From Variovorax sp. Root411 (GTDB lineage: Bacteria; Pseudomonadota; Gammaproteobacteria; Burkholderiales; Burkholderiaceae_C), in the NCBI RefSeq assembly GCF_001425205.1, contig NZ_LMDW01000001.1, forward strand, positions 869,928 through 933,927: a stretch of 64,000 nucleotides of DNA. Direction: 5' to 3'. A program made the position numbers and the translations under genes. Each line of letters begins with the position of its first letter. Positions within the stretch are counted from its first letter, which is position 1. Below the pieces are notes generated by a model, which saw nothing but the letters and a program-made list of their open reading frames with translations, ran no database searches and was not told the DNA's origin. Positions 36,563 through 45,392 of this stretch are shown here, one piece after another.

Positions 36563-36656
36563 CGTGCGCAGGGCACCGGGTGCTCCCCGCAGCGAAATAA
36601 AGGAGGAGCGAAGCGGGGGACATTCGCGGAGGGGAGCACCCGGTGCCCTGTGCACG
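36563..36656. repeat. Single-hairpin intergenic repeat, locus D
   Basis: One unit of the same family as loci A-C, core on the plus strand. Its arms 36563-36588 and 36631-36656 pair in 25 of 26 positions with one G.U. It starts 14 nt after the stop of the ABC ATPase gene. Unlike A-C it lacks the second, TTCGCGAA-type hairpin. The outermost bases beyond the stem (CGCCCC and GCACCCC) do not clearly pair. Confidence 0.85.
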
Positions 36657-36670
36657 CACCCCGAGGCAAG

Positions 36671-37439
<769 letters not shown>

Positions 37440-37456
<17 letters not shown>

Positions 37457-38093
37457 GGGTCTTCCTCTCGAGGGTCTTGGCGTACAGGCTCACGGGAAAG
37501 CACAGCACGAAATAAAGCAGGGCCACGCAGCTGAACACCACGAAGGGCTTGAAGGTGGCGTTCGAAATCATGCTGCCGGCCTTGGTGAGCTCGACGAAGC
37601 CGATCACCGACGCCAGCGCCGTGCCCTTGATCACCTGCACCAGGAAGCCCACCGTCGGCGCAATGGCGATCTTCACGGCCTGCGGCAGGATCACGTGGCG
37701 CATCTGCTCGCCGAAGCTCAGGGCCAGGCTGCCCGAGGCTTCCCACTGGCCCTTCGGGATCGAGGCCACGCAGCCGCGCCATATCTCGGTGAGAAATGCG
37801 CTGGTGTAGAGCGTGAGCGCCACGCTGGCCGCGGTCCACGCCGACACGTCGATGCCGAACAGCGCGATGCCGAAGTAGGCGAGAAACAGCTGCATCAGCA
37901 GCGGCGTGCCCTGAAAGAGCTGAACGTAGAGGCCGACGGCGCGGTTCATGGCGCTGCCGCCGCGCAGGCGCAGGAACAGCAGCAGGGCGCCGACCAGTCC
38001 GCCGCCAATGAAGGCGATGAGCGACAGCACGACGGTCCAGCGCAGCGCCATCAGCAGGTTGCGCAGGATGTCCCAGAGGGAAAAATCGACCAT
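37440..38093 (-). CDS. Amino-acid ABC transporter permease (HisQ/GlnP type)
   Basis: 217 residues with about five membrane helices. Family signature YVQLFQGTPLLMQLFLAYFG near residue 75 and the EAA-type loop IPKGQWEASGSLALSFGEQMRHVILPQAVKIA (in part: GQWEASGSLALSFGEQM) near 130. Translation overlaps the ATPase gene. It is paired with the next permease upstream for a heterodimeric channel. Confidence 0.92.
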
Positions 38094-38115
38094 GGTGTGT
38101 GTGGCTTTCCCGCGT

Positions 38116-38778
38116 TCAGCGGCCGAAGAAGAATTTCGGCCCGGCCCAGTCGAGCAGCCGCCGCAGCGCCACCGACAGCGCCAGGTAGATCAGCGTGGCG
38201 ATGATGAAGGCCTCGAAGGCGCGGAAGTTGCGGCTCTGGATGAGGTTGGCCGCATAGCTCAGCTCCTCGGTCGAGATCTGCCCGCACACGGCCGAGCCCA
38301 GCATCACGATGATGATCTGGCTCACCATGGCGGGCCACACCTTCTTCAGCGCCGGCGGCAGCACCACCCGAAGGAACACCTGCGACTTGCTGAGCGCCAG
38401 GCTCACGGCCGCTTCGATCTGCCCCTTGGGCGTGGCCTCGATGCCGGCGCGGATGATCTCGGTGGAGTAGGCCCCGAGGTTCATCACCATCGCGATGATC
38501 GACGCCGTCTCCGGCGTGAGCTTGACGCCCGCCGCGGGCAGTCCGAAGAAGATGAAAAACAGCTGCACGATGAAGGGCGTGTTGCGGATCAGCTCCACGT
38601 AGGTGCCCACGATGGCGCGCAGCCATGCGGGGCCGTTGGCACGCGCCCACGCGCAGAAGGTGCCCACGATCATGCCCAGCACGGTGCCCACGGCGGTGAG
38701 GCCGATGGTCCACGCCACGCCGCGAAGCAGCAGCGGCCATTCCGACAGAACCGCCCCGAAGTCGAATTCGATGTTCAT
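38116..38778 (-). CDS. Amino-acid ABC transporter permease (HisM/GlnP type)
   Basis: 220 residues, about five membrane helices. YVELIRNTPFIVQLFFIFFGLP and TPKGQIEAAVSLALSKSQVFLRVVLPPALKK are the two family blocks (both given in part of a longer conserved stretch: ELIRNTPFIVQLFF; GQIEAAVSLALSKSQ). It lies 15 nt after the receptor gene and 22 nt before the second permease. Confidence 0.92.
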   Translation of the reverse strand: MNIEFDFGAVLSEWPLLLRGVAWTIGLTAVGTVLGMIVGTFCAWARANGPAWLRAIVGTYVELIRNTPFIVQLFFIFFGLPAAGVKLTPETASIIAMVMNLGAYSTEIIRAGIEATPKGQIEAAVSLALSKSQVFLRVVLPPALKKVWPAMVSQIIIVMLGSAVCGQISTEELSYAANLIQSRNFRAFEAFIIATLIYLALSVALRRLLDWAGPKFFFGR

Positions 38779-38793
38779 GGCCGCGCAGTTCGA

Positions 38794-39597
38794 TCAGACG
38801 GGCAGGTCGCCAGCGGCCTTGCCGAGCCACTTCTTCGACATGGCGTCCAGCGTGCCATCCTTCCTGGCGGCGGCAATGATCTCGTTGACCTTGGTCTTCA
38901 ATGCGGTTTCGCCCTTGGCGACGCCGACGAAGCAGGGGCTGTCCTTCAGCAGCAGCTTGAACTCGGCGCTCACCTTCGGATTCTTGGCGAGCATGTCGCC
39001 GGCGACCGCCGCGCTGGTTGCGATGGTTTGCGTTTGTCCGGCCACGAAGGCCGCGATCGTCGCGTTGTTGTCCTCGAAGCGGCGGTAGTCGACGTTCGAA
39101 GGCGCCACCTTGTTCAGTTCCTGGTCTTCCATCGCGCCGCGCGTCACGGCGACGGTCTTGCCGGCCATGTCGGCGAAGCTGGTGAGCTTCATGCTCTTGG
39201 CCGCATACACGGCCTGGAAGAAGGGCGCGTAGGCCGAGGTGAAGTCGATCACCTTCTCGCGCTCCGGGTTCTTGCCGAGCGTGGAAATCACGAGGTCGGC
39301 CTTGCGCGTCTGCAGGTACGGAATGCGGTTGGCGCTGGTCACGGGCACCAGCTCGACTTTCACGCCGAGCTTGGCGGCGATGAGTTCGGCCATTTCCACG
39401 TCGAGGCCCTGCGGCTTCATGTTCCTGTCGACCGAGCCATAAGGCGGGTAGTCGGTCGGCACGGCGATCTTGATGGTCTTGGCCTTGAGCACGTTGTCGA
39501 GTGCGTTCTGGGCCTGGGCGGCGCCCGCGGCGGCCAGCATGGCGACGGACGCCAGTGCGAGCGAGAAGCGGCGTTTGGACAGGGAAGAGAAGGTCAT
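38794..39597 (-). CDS. Polar amino-acid ABC transporter substrate-binding protein
   Basis: 267 residues with a Sec signal (cleavage near AQAQ). The mature start KIAVPTDYPPYGSVDRN, QGLDVEMAELIAAKLGV and EREKVIDFTSAYAPFF are hallmark blocks of family 3 periplasmic receptors. The typical Arg that binds the ligand carboxylate is expected in VAVTRGAMEDQ. The ATG overlaps the regulator's stop by 4 nt, so regulator, receptor, permeases and ATPase likely form one mRNA. Confidence 0.92.
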   Translation of the reverse strand: MTFSSLSKRRFSLALASVAMLAAAGAAQAQNALDNVLKAKTIKIAVPTDYPPYGSVDRNMKPQGLDVEMAELIAAKLGVKVELVPVTSANRIPYLQTRKADLVISTLGKNPEREKVIDFTSAYAPFFQAVYAAKSMKLTSFADMAGKTVAVTRGAMEDQELNKVAPSNVDYRRFEDNNATIAAFVAGQTQTIATSAAVAGDMLAKNPKVSAEFKLLLKDSPCFVGVAKGETALKTKVNEIIAAARKDGTLDAMSKKWLGKAAGDLPV

Positions 39598-40376
39598 AGC
39601 AGGGCTCCTAGGTAAGTCGAAGAATCGGAAGCGGGGGATGCGGCCGCCTTGCGGCGTTTGCCCTTGGGCGCTGCTGCTGCGGCAGCGGTGTTCGTGTTCT
39701 GCAGCGGCGCCAGCGCATCGCGCAGCTGCGCGAGCGGATCGGCGGGCGCCTGCACGCGCAGCGCCGACTGCACCGTGCCGATGTGCGCGGCCATCAGCGC
39801 CTCGGCGGCGGCGTGGTCGCCGCGCTCCAGCGCCGCGACGATCTGCACGTGGTCTTCGCACGACTGCACCGCGTCGTGCGTGGACTGGTAGAGCATGGCG
39901 ATCAGCGTGGTGCGCGCCGTGTAGTCGCGCAGCGTGTCGGCCAGCAGCGTGTTGCCCAGGCATTCGGCCAGGCACACATGGAAGTCGCCGAGCAGGAAGC
40001 TGCGGTTGCCGACGTCGCTCTCTTTCAGTGCGGCTTTTTCACGCTGAAGGTGCGCTTTCAGCTCGCGCAGGGCGGCCTTGTCGATCTTGCCGGCGCTGCC
40101 CGCGCTGCGGATCAGCCCCAGTTCGATGACGCGCCGGGCCTCGAAGGCCTCGCGCGCCTCGTCCTGCGAGGGCTCGATGACGAACCAGCCGCGCCGTGCG
40201 CTCACCGTGACGATGCCGCGCGCCGCCAGCCGCGTGAGCGCCTCTCGCACGATGGTGCGGCTGCAGTCGAACAGCATTGCCAGCTGCTGCTCGCCCAGGC
40301 GCGAACCCGGCGCGAGCTTCTGCGCCATCACCGCTTCGATGATGCGTGCACTGATTTGGGATGCGGAGGTGGCCAT
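39594..40376 (-). CDS. GntR-family (FCD) regulator of the amino-acid transporter
   Basis: 260 residues from ATG 40376. HTH: APGSRLGEQQLAMLFDCSRTIVREALTRL, in part LGEQQLAMLFDCSRTIVREA. The FCD domain has ERDFHVCL-like GDFHVCLAECLGN and a late CEDHVQIVAALERG, with the Asp/His metal ligands. A Lys/Arg/Ala-rich tail (KGKRRKAAASP) is unusual. Two upstream in-frame ATGs would start inside the inverted repeat at 40381-40415 and are less likely. It is coupled by ATGA to the receptor gene. Confidence 0.87.
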   Translation of the reverse strand: MATSASQISARIIEAVMAQKLAPGSRLGEQQLAMLFDCSRTIVREALTRLAARGIVTVSARRGWFVIEPSQDEAREAFEARRVIELGLIRSAGSAGKIDKAALRELKAHLQREKAALKESDVGNRSFLLGDFHVCLAECLGNTLLADTLRDYTARTTLIAMLYQSTHDAVQSCEDHVQIVAALERGDHAAAEALMAAHIGTVQSALRVQAPADPLAQLRDALAPLQNTNTAAAAAAPKGKRRKAAASPASDSSTYLGALL

Positions 40377-40380
40377 GGCC

Positions 40381-40415
40381 TGCATACCAGCAGCTTCTGT
40401 GCCAACTGGTATGCA
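40381..40415. promoter_or_regulatory. GntR-type operator, inverted repeat at the regulator's start
   Basis: TGCATACCAG (40381-40390) and its exact complement CTGGTATGCA (40406-40415), separated by 15 nt, lie immediately upstream of the GntR ATG (40376). TGGTAT/ATACCA-type half-sites are common for FCD-type regulators. Binding here would block transcription or translation start of the transporter operon, giving autoregulation. No strong Shine-Dalgarno exists besides AGGCC within the arm's edge. Confidence 0.65.
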
Positions 40416-40475
40416 AGATCTGTGCACCGAAATGGGACGTGGCCCCGCCCCCGGGGCCCCGGTCTGGCGCGTTGC

Positions 40476-41819
40476 TCAGTGCCTGGTGCGGCCCAGCGCG
40501 CTGGCCGGCAGTGCCACAAGCATGAGCAACGCCGACAGCACCAGCGCCCCGCTCAGCACGTACAGGCTGGCCGTGAATCCGCCCGTCAGCGTCTTGAGCG
40601 CGCCGACCATCATCGGCGCCACCAGTCCCGCGCTGCCTCCGATGGTGCTGATGAGCGCGATGCCCGCGGCCGCGGCGCTCTTTGACATGAAATTGCCGGG
40701 CACCGACCAGAGCACGGTGAACGCGGCGGAAATGCCCATGGCCGCCAGTGCCAGGCACAGCACGGCGGCGAAGGCGTTGTGCATGAACAGCGTGGTCAGC
40801 GCCAGCCCGGCCGCGCCCACCATCGCGCTCAGCGCGAAATGCCAGCGGCGCTCCTTGCGCCGGTCCGAATGCCGCCCGACGACGATGTTGGCCGCGATGC
40901 CCGCCACCGCCGGAATGACCGAATAGAAGCCGATCTGCAGCACGCTGAGCCCCATCGACTTCAGGATCGTGGGCTGCCAGAACGACAGCGCATAGATGCC
41001 GAGGATGATCAGGAACGACATGAAGCCGATCAGCCACACCCGGGCGTCGCGCATCGCCGCGCCGAAGGTGTGGCGCCCGGTGGCGCCATTGGCGGCCTGG
41101 TCGTCGGCCAGCAGGCGCGCCACGCGCTGCTTCTGCGCCGGCGACAGCCAGGCCGCCTGCGACGGGCTGTTCGACAACCAGCGGAAAGCCGCCACGCCGA
41201 GCAGCACGCTCGGAATCCCTTCGAGCAGGAACAGCCACTGCCAGCCGCGCAGCGACAGCACGCCGTCGAGATACGTCATCGTGAGCCCCGCGATGGGCCC
41301 CGCCACGATGGGCGCGGCGCCGAAGGCCATGAAGAACAGCGCAGTGGCCTGCGCGCGGCGGTGCGAGGGGAACCACAGCGTCAGGTAGAACAGCACCCCC
41401 GGCGCAAAGCCGGCCTCGAACACGCCGATGAAAAAGCGCAGCACATAGAACTGCGTGGGCGTGGTCGCGAACATCATCGCCGCCGACGCCAGCCCCCACA
41501 GGCCCATGATGCGCAGCAGCGTCGCGCGCACGCCGATCTTCGCGAGCATCAGGTTGCTCGGGATCTCGAACACCGCATAGCCGATGAAGAAGATGCCCGC
41601 GCCCAGGCCGAACACCGCGTCGCTGAAGCCGAGCTGGTCCTTCATCTGCAGCTGCGCGTAGCCCACGTTGGTTCGGTCGAGGTAGTTCAGCACGTAGCAG
41701 GCGCACAGCAGCGGCATCAGGCGCCAGGTGATCCTGCGGAAGAGCGCGGCGTCTTCGCGTGCGGCGGTATCTGCTGCCGGGGTGCGCGCATCCGCTGCGT
41801 CGAGTGTGGCGGTGTTCAT
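40476..41819 (-). CDS. MFS transporter, anion:cation symporter (ACS/phthalate-type) family
   Basis: 447 residues, about twelve membrane segments. The N-terminus RITWRLMPLLCACYVLNYLDRTNVGYAQLQM has the LDRTNVG block of the ACS branch (phthalate, 4-hydroxyphenylacetate, tartrate and glucarate carriers); cited in part as YVLNYLDRTNVGYAQL. GVFEAGFAPGVLFYLTLWFP and GRHSDRRKERRWH follow. It should import an organic anion that the neighbouring gene products degrade. It lies between the amino-acid importer's regulator and the interrupted MBL-fold gene. Confidence 0.88.
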   Translation of the reverse strand: MNTATLDAADARTPAADTAAREDAALFRRITWRLMPLLCACYVLNYLDRTNVGYAQLQMKDQLGFSDAVFGLGAGIFFIGYAVFEIPSNLMLAKIGVRATLLRIMGLWGLASAAMMFATTPTQFYVLRFFIGVFEAGFAPGVLFYLTLWFPSHRRAQATALFFMAFGAAPIVAGPIAGLTMTYLDGVLSLRGWQWLFLLEGIPSVLLGVAAFRWLSNSPSQAAWLSPAQKQRVARLLADDQAANGATGRHTFGAAMRDARVWLIGFMSFLIILGIYALSFWQPTILKSMGLSVLQIGFYSVIPAVAGIAANIVVGRHSDRRKERRWHFALSAMVGAAGLALTTLFMHNAFAAVLCLALAAMGISAAFTVLWSVPGNFMSKSAAAAGIALISTIGGSAGLVAPMMVGALKTLTGGFTASLYVLSGALVLSALLMLVALPASALGRTRH

Positions 41820-41854
41820 CGTGTGTCTCCTTCTGTTGTTCCTGCCGAGATGCT

Positions 41855-42928
41855 TCAGGCGACCGTGGGCGTGCCGAAGCTCGTCTCGCCCCACAGGTGG
41901 CTGGCCGGCGCACCCGGAAACAGCCAGTGCGGCGAGCATTCGGCCGACGGCACCACGTTGCTGAACCCGTGCGAGGACGAGGTGCCGGCGAGGGTCTTCT
42001 CCAGCACCATCGAGAGGTACTGGTCGTTGCTGCCCTCCTGCGTGTTGCCGTTGAGGATCACCTCCGCGCCCGTGGCCTGCGCGTAGCGGCGGATGCCGTT
42101 GTGCCGCGACTGCAAAGGCGCCCAGCTGTCGGCCGCCACGCCGTTCTCGCTGCTCACGCGCAGGCCGTCGCCGGTGCGGTAGACCAGCGAATGGTTGCCC
42201 TCGGTGTGGCCCGGCGTGTGCACCAGGGCGAGCCCGCGGCCCAACTGGATGCTGCCGTCGAAGGCGACGATGCGTTCGGCCGGCACGCCGTCGACGCCGC
42301 GCGGGCAGTACCACTCGGCCTGTACCGGCAGCAGGCCCTGCACGTTCGCGAGCTCCTGGCGGTGCACCAGCAGCCTTGCGTTCGGCAGCAGGCCGGGCGT
42401 GCCGGCGTTGCCGAGCCAACGGCGCACGTCCTGCGTGTGCAGGTGGTCGTAGGTGATGTAGTCGACTTACTCCGGCGCGATGCCGCAGCTCGCCAGCGCT
42501 TGCGGTACGGTCTGATAGACCGGCGCGATGGCCTTGTGCAGGAACTTCGGCGTCTGCTCGCTCAGGCGCTTGAAATAGGGCGTTTCGTTGCCGGCCTCGA
42601 AGTCGGCCGGCGTGAACAGCAGCGTGCGCAAGCGGCCTTCGAAGTCGTCGTACTGGATCAGCACGGTGCGCGCCAGCAGATGCACCATGTGCGGCTTGAG
42701 CAGCTGCTGCGAGTAGACGCCGGTGAAGGCGAACCATGCGGGGTACGGAATGCGCAGCAGGTTGAAGCTGCGCGCGAAGCGCACGGGCGGCGCGTCGAGC
42801 AGCCGCTCGCGCAGTGCCTCGGCGCCGTGGCGGATGGTGCGCAGGCGGTCTTGCGGCATGGCTGCGTTGCGCGCGCCGTCGAATTCGGTCAGCTGGGCGA
42901 AGCCGGTGGGTTCGGGGTCTCGGATCAT
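41855..42928 (-). pseudogene. MBL-fold metallohydrolase interrupted by an in-frame TAA
   Basis: Read from ATG 42928, the first 153 codons end at TAA (42467-42469) directly after CGIAPE. The same frame continues without any shift as VDYITYDHLHTQDVRRWLGN to the stop at 41855. The second part carries the metal-binding HLH, PGHTEGNHSLVY and further ligands, the first part the N-terminal sheet. Together they make one lactonase/hydrolase-like protein of about 357 residues. GAA, CAA or AAA to TAA would be a single-base change. The ribosome site GGAG is intact. Either a pseudogene, a sequencing error, or (least likely) readthrough. Confidence 0.75.
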
Positions 42929-42976
42929 CATCGTCTCCTGGAATGAATGCTTGCTTTTCGATTCGTTGCGGTTGTT

Positions 42977-43225
42977 GTTCAGGGCGCGATCCCGCCGACG
43001 GCGTGCTTCTTTTCGCGAATGTCCCCGCTTCGCTCCTCCTTTATTTCGCGAAAAGAAGCCCACCATCGGCGTGATCGTTCAGAGCGGCGTTGTTCACAGC
43101 CGCGAACCAGCAGCGTGTCCTCGTGCACAGGGCACCGGGTGCTCCCCGCAGCGAAATAAAGGAGGAGCGAAGCGGGGGACATTCGCGGAGGGGAGTACCC
43201 GGTGGCCTGTGCACGTGCCCTGAAC
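42977..43225. repeat. Composite double-hairpin intergenic repeat, locus C
   Basis: Lies between the SDR stop (43234) and the MBL gene start (42928), beginning 8 nt after the stop. Copy 1 (core on the minus strand): perfect 15-bp stem GCTTCTTTTCGCGAA 43005-43019/43045-43059, with an imperfect outer extension. Copy 2 (core on the plus strand): arms 43122-43147/43190-43215, 24 of 26 pairs plus one G.U. GTTCAGGGC (42977-42985) pairs with GCCCTGAAC (43217-43225) to close the element. The spacer between hairpins is homologous, in reverse orientation, to that of locus B. Confidence 0.85.
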
Positions 43226-43233
43226 ATCTCCAC

Positions 43234-44007
43234 TCAGTACATCGACCGCCCGCCGGATATGTCGAACACCGCACCCGTGCTGAACGAACATTCATCCGAT
43301 GCAAGCCACGCAGCCATGGCCGCCACCTCATCGACCTCGACAAAGCGCCCCATCGGCACGCGCGACAGCAGCGCAGTCCGCAGCTGTTCGCGGTGCTCCG
43401 CAGGCACGGCCGCGAACACTTCGGTGTCGGCCGCAGACGGCGTGATGCAGTTCACCAGCACGCCCGAAGAAGCAAGCTCCTTGCCGAGCGACTTGGTCAG
43501 CGCGATGAGCCCCGCCTTCGACGCCGAATACGCGGCGTTGAAGCCGTTGCCTTCCTTGCCCGCAACCGATGCGATGTTGACGATGCGTCCGCGCCGCTGC
43601 GCGAGCATCACCGGCGCCACCGCGCGGCAGCACAGCCACGCGCCCGTCAGGTTGATGTCGAGCACGTTGCGCCACTGTGCGGGCGTGTGCTCCCAGGCCG
43701 GCACGGTCGGGCCGAGCACGCCCGCGTTGTTGATGAGGATGTCGATGCCGCCGAAGCGCTCCTGCGACTGCGAGGCCGCGCGGGCGATCTGCTCCTCGTC
43801 GCGCACATCGACGACAGCCGAGGTCGCGGTGCCGAGCGGCGCGAGCGTTTGAAGCGCATTCGCCATCACGGACGCATTGAGGTCCCACAGCGCGACGCTG
43901 GCGCCGGCCGCGAGGTAGCGCCGCGCAATCGCCAGGCCGATGCCGCGCGCGCCACCCGTCACGACGGCGTGTCGGCCCGCGAGCGCATCGTTGCGCAGCG
44001 CAGTCAT
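43234..44007 (-). CDS. Short-chain dehydrogenase/reductase (SDR)
   Basis: 257 residues of classical SDR type. Cofactor motif VTGGARGIGLAIARRYL near the N-terminus, NNAG, catalytic Ser near VNIASVAGKEG, and YSASKAG with the Tyr and Lys. An NIASVAG to YSASK spacing of about 13 residues is normal. An acidic residue after strand 2 (LWDLN) suggests NAD(H). It oxidises or reduces an alcohol or ketone in the catabolic cluster. It is coupled by ATGA to the SnoaL-like gene. Confidence 0.92.
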   Translation of the reverse strand: MTALRNDALAGRHAVVTGGARGIGLAIARRYLAAGASVALWDLNASVMANALQTLAPLGTATSAVVDVRDEEQIARAASQSQERFGGIDILINNAGVLGPTVPAWEHTPAQWRNVLDINLTGAWLCCRAVAPVMLAQRRGRIVNIASVAGKEGNGFNAAYSASKAGLIALTKSLGKELASSGVLVNCITPSAADTEVFAAVPAEHREQLRTALLSRVPMGRFVEVDEVAAMAAWLASDECSFSTGAVFDISGGRSMY

Positions 44008-44513
44008 GCGGCTGCCGCTTCTTGCGGGCGTGCGGCTGCGGGCTGGCCCAGCAGCCCGCTCACCAGAGCGGCCACATGCTCCGCGGGTACGCCCGCCAGC
44101 AGTTGCCGCAACATCGTCAGTGTGTCGAAGTACACGCGCTCGCACACCAGCCGGTCGCCTTCGAAGATGAAGAAGGCGTTCATGCGGCAGCGAAAGCTGT
44201 TGCCCGTCGGCGGCAGGCCCTTGAGCGGACCGCGATGCGTGCCCAGCAGCCAGAACTCGACGACCACCGAATCGTCGGCATGCCGCAGCTGGATGATCTC
44301 GTGGCGCTGGTCGGGAAAGGCGCGGCGCGTGTCGGTGTAGTACTGGCGCACGTCGGCAATGCCGTCGTGCACCTCGCCGCTCGGGATCAGCTCGTAGTGC
44401 GGGTGCGGGAAGGTGCCGAGCACGGCGTCGAAGTCCTGCCGGGTTTCGTCGGCGAAGTGATCGAGCACGAGGCGCTCGCGGCGGGCCTGAAGTTCGGTGC
44501 GTTGTGTGTTCAT
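44004..44513 (-). CDS. SnoaL-like (NTF2-fold) protein
   Basis: 169 residues. A cone-shaped alpha+beta fold of NTF2/SnoaL type is suggested by VLDHFADETRQDFDAVLGTF, HYELIPSGEVHDGIADVRQYY, VVVEFWLLGTHRGPLKGLPPTG and FFIFEGDRLVCERVYFD (each in part). Polyketide-cyclase-like members catalyse isomerisation, dehydration or hydrolysis of small molecules; no reaction can be assigned. An in-frame ATG at 44528 would add five residues. It is first in a minus-strand operon with the SDR gene and is divergent from a Crp-type regulator. Confidence 0.8.
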   Translation of the reverse strand: MNTQRTELQARRERLVLDHFADETRQDFDAVLGTFPHPHYELIPSGEVHDGIADVRQYYTDTRRAFPDQRHEIIQLRHADDSVVVEFWLLGTHRGPLKGLPPTGNSFRCRMNAFFIFEGDRLVCERVYFDTLTMLRQLLAGVPAEHVAALVSGLLGQPAAARPQEAAAA

Positions 44514-44655
44514 CGGGGTGTGCTCCATGTGACAGGGACGACAGGTGACATCGGGTTGCTGCGAATGCGCCGGCCCGGGCTCGCTGCGTACTATCGGCAC
44601 GCCCCTGAAACAAGACTGTCCGGTGTTGGCAATCGCCGCTCCGGACAAACCCGCG

Positions 44656-45372
44656 ATGCCACGCACGCCCCTCTCTTCCAGCAGCAAGCCGGATGCGCCG
44701 TCGACACCGGCGCACAATGGCGACATGCGGCTGGCCGACGACGTGCAGCAGCGGCTGCTCGCGGTGGCGCACCGGCGCACGCTGGCGCGCGGCGAGTCGC
44801 TGTTCCACAAGGGTTCGCTGCCTGATGCGCTGTTCGGCGTGGTCAGCGGTTCACTGCGCGTGAGCGTGGTCGCGCCGGGCGGGCGCGAGGCGGTGATTGC
44901 CATGCTCGAACCCGGGCACTGGTTCGGCGAGGTGTCGCTGCTGGTCGGGCGCGAGCGCGTCTACGACACCTGCGCGGTCGACACGACCGAGATGGCCGTG
45001 GTCGCGGCGGCCGACTTCCACCAGCTGGTGGCCGAGCATCCCGACGTGCACATGGCCTTCACGCGGCTGGTGTGCCTGCGGCTGCGCCAGGCGCTGGCGT
45101 GGATCGACGACGTGATCCTGATGCCGCTGCCAGTGAGGCTCGCGCACCGGCTGCTGACGCTGGACGCGCGCGCATCGAGCCCGGGCGAGGGCGGCGGCAC
45201 GCTGCTTGGCGTGTCGCAGGAAGATCTGTCGTTCATGCTCGGCGTGTCGCGCCAGAGCGTGAACCGGCAACTGAAGCTGTGGGAGGAAGATGGCACGCTG
45301 CGCGTGCGCTACCGCAGCATCGAGCTGCTCAGCCGCGCGCAGCTGGAGCGGCACGCGGCCACGCCGAGCTGA
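44656..45372 (+). CDS. Crp/Fnr-family transcriptional regulator
   Basis: 238 residues from ATG 44656. The cyclic-nucleotide-type sensor spans about 25-140 (FHKGSLPDALFGVVSGSLRV, GHWFGEVSLLVGRERVYD). The wHTH spans about 175-230 (VSQEDLSFMLGVSRQSVNRQL, wing LRVRYRSIELL). No Fnr cysteines. An in-frame ATG at 44545 would add 37 residues rich in Cys and Pro; I prefer the internal start because the family region begins later. Divergent from the SnoaL/SDR operon, it likely regulates that cluster. Confidence 0.85.
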   Translation: MPRTPLSSSSKPDAPSTPAHNGDMRLADDVQQRLLAVAHRRTLARGESLFHKGSLPDALFGVVSGSLRVSVVAPGGREAVIAMLEPGHWFGEVSLLVGRERVYDTCAVDTTEMAVVAAADFHQLVAEHPDVHMAFTRLVCLRLRQALAWIDDVILMPLPVRLAHRLLTLDARASSPGEGGGTLLGVSQEDLSFMLGVSRQSVNRQLKLWEEDGTLRVRYRSIELLSRAQLERHAATPS

Positions 45373-45392
45373 ACGCGCCGGCGGGCTTCGGT

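Noticed and set aside
43041..43343. Short open frames over locus C on both strands
   Set aside because: They are translations of the hairpin repeat, appear at each copy, and have no ribosome site or conserved protein features.
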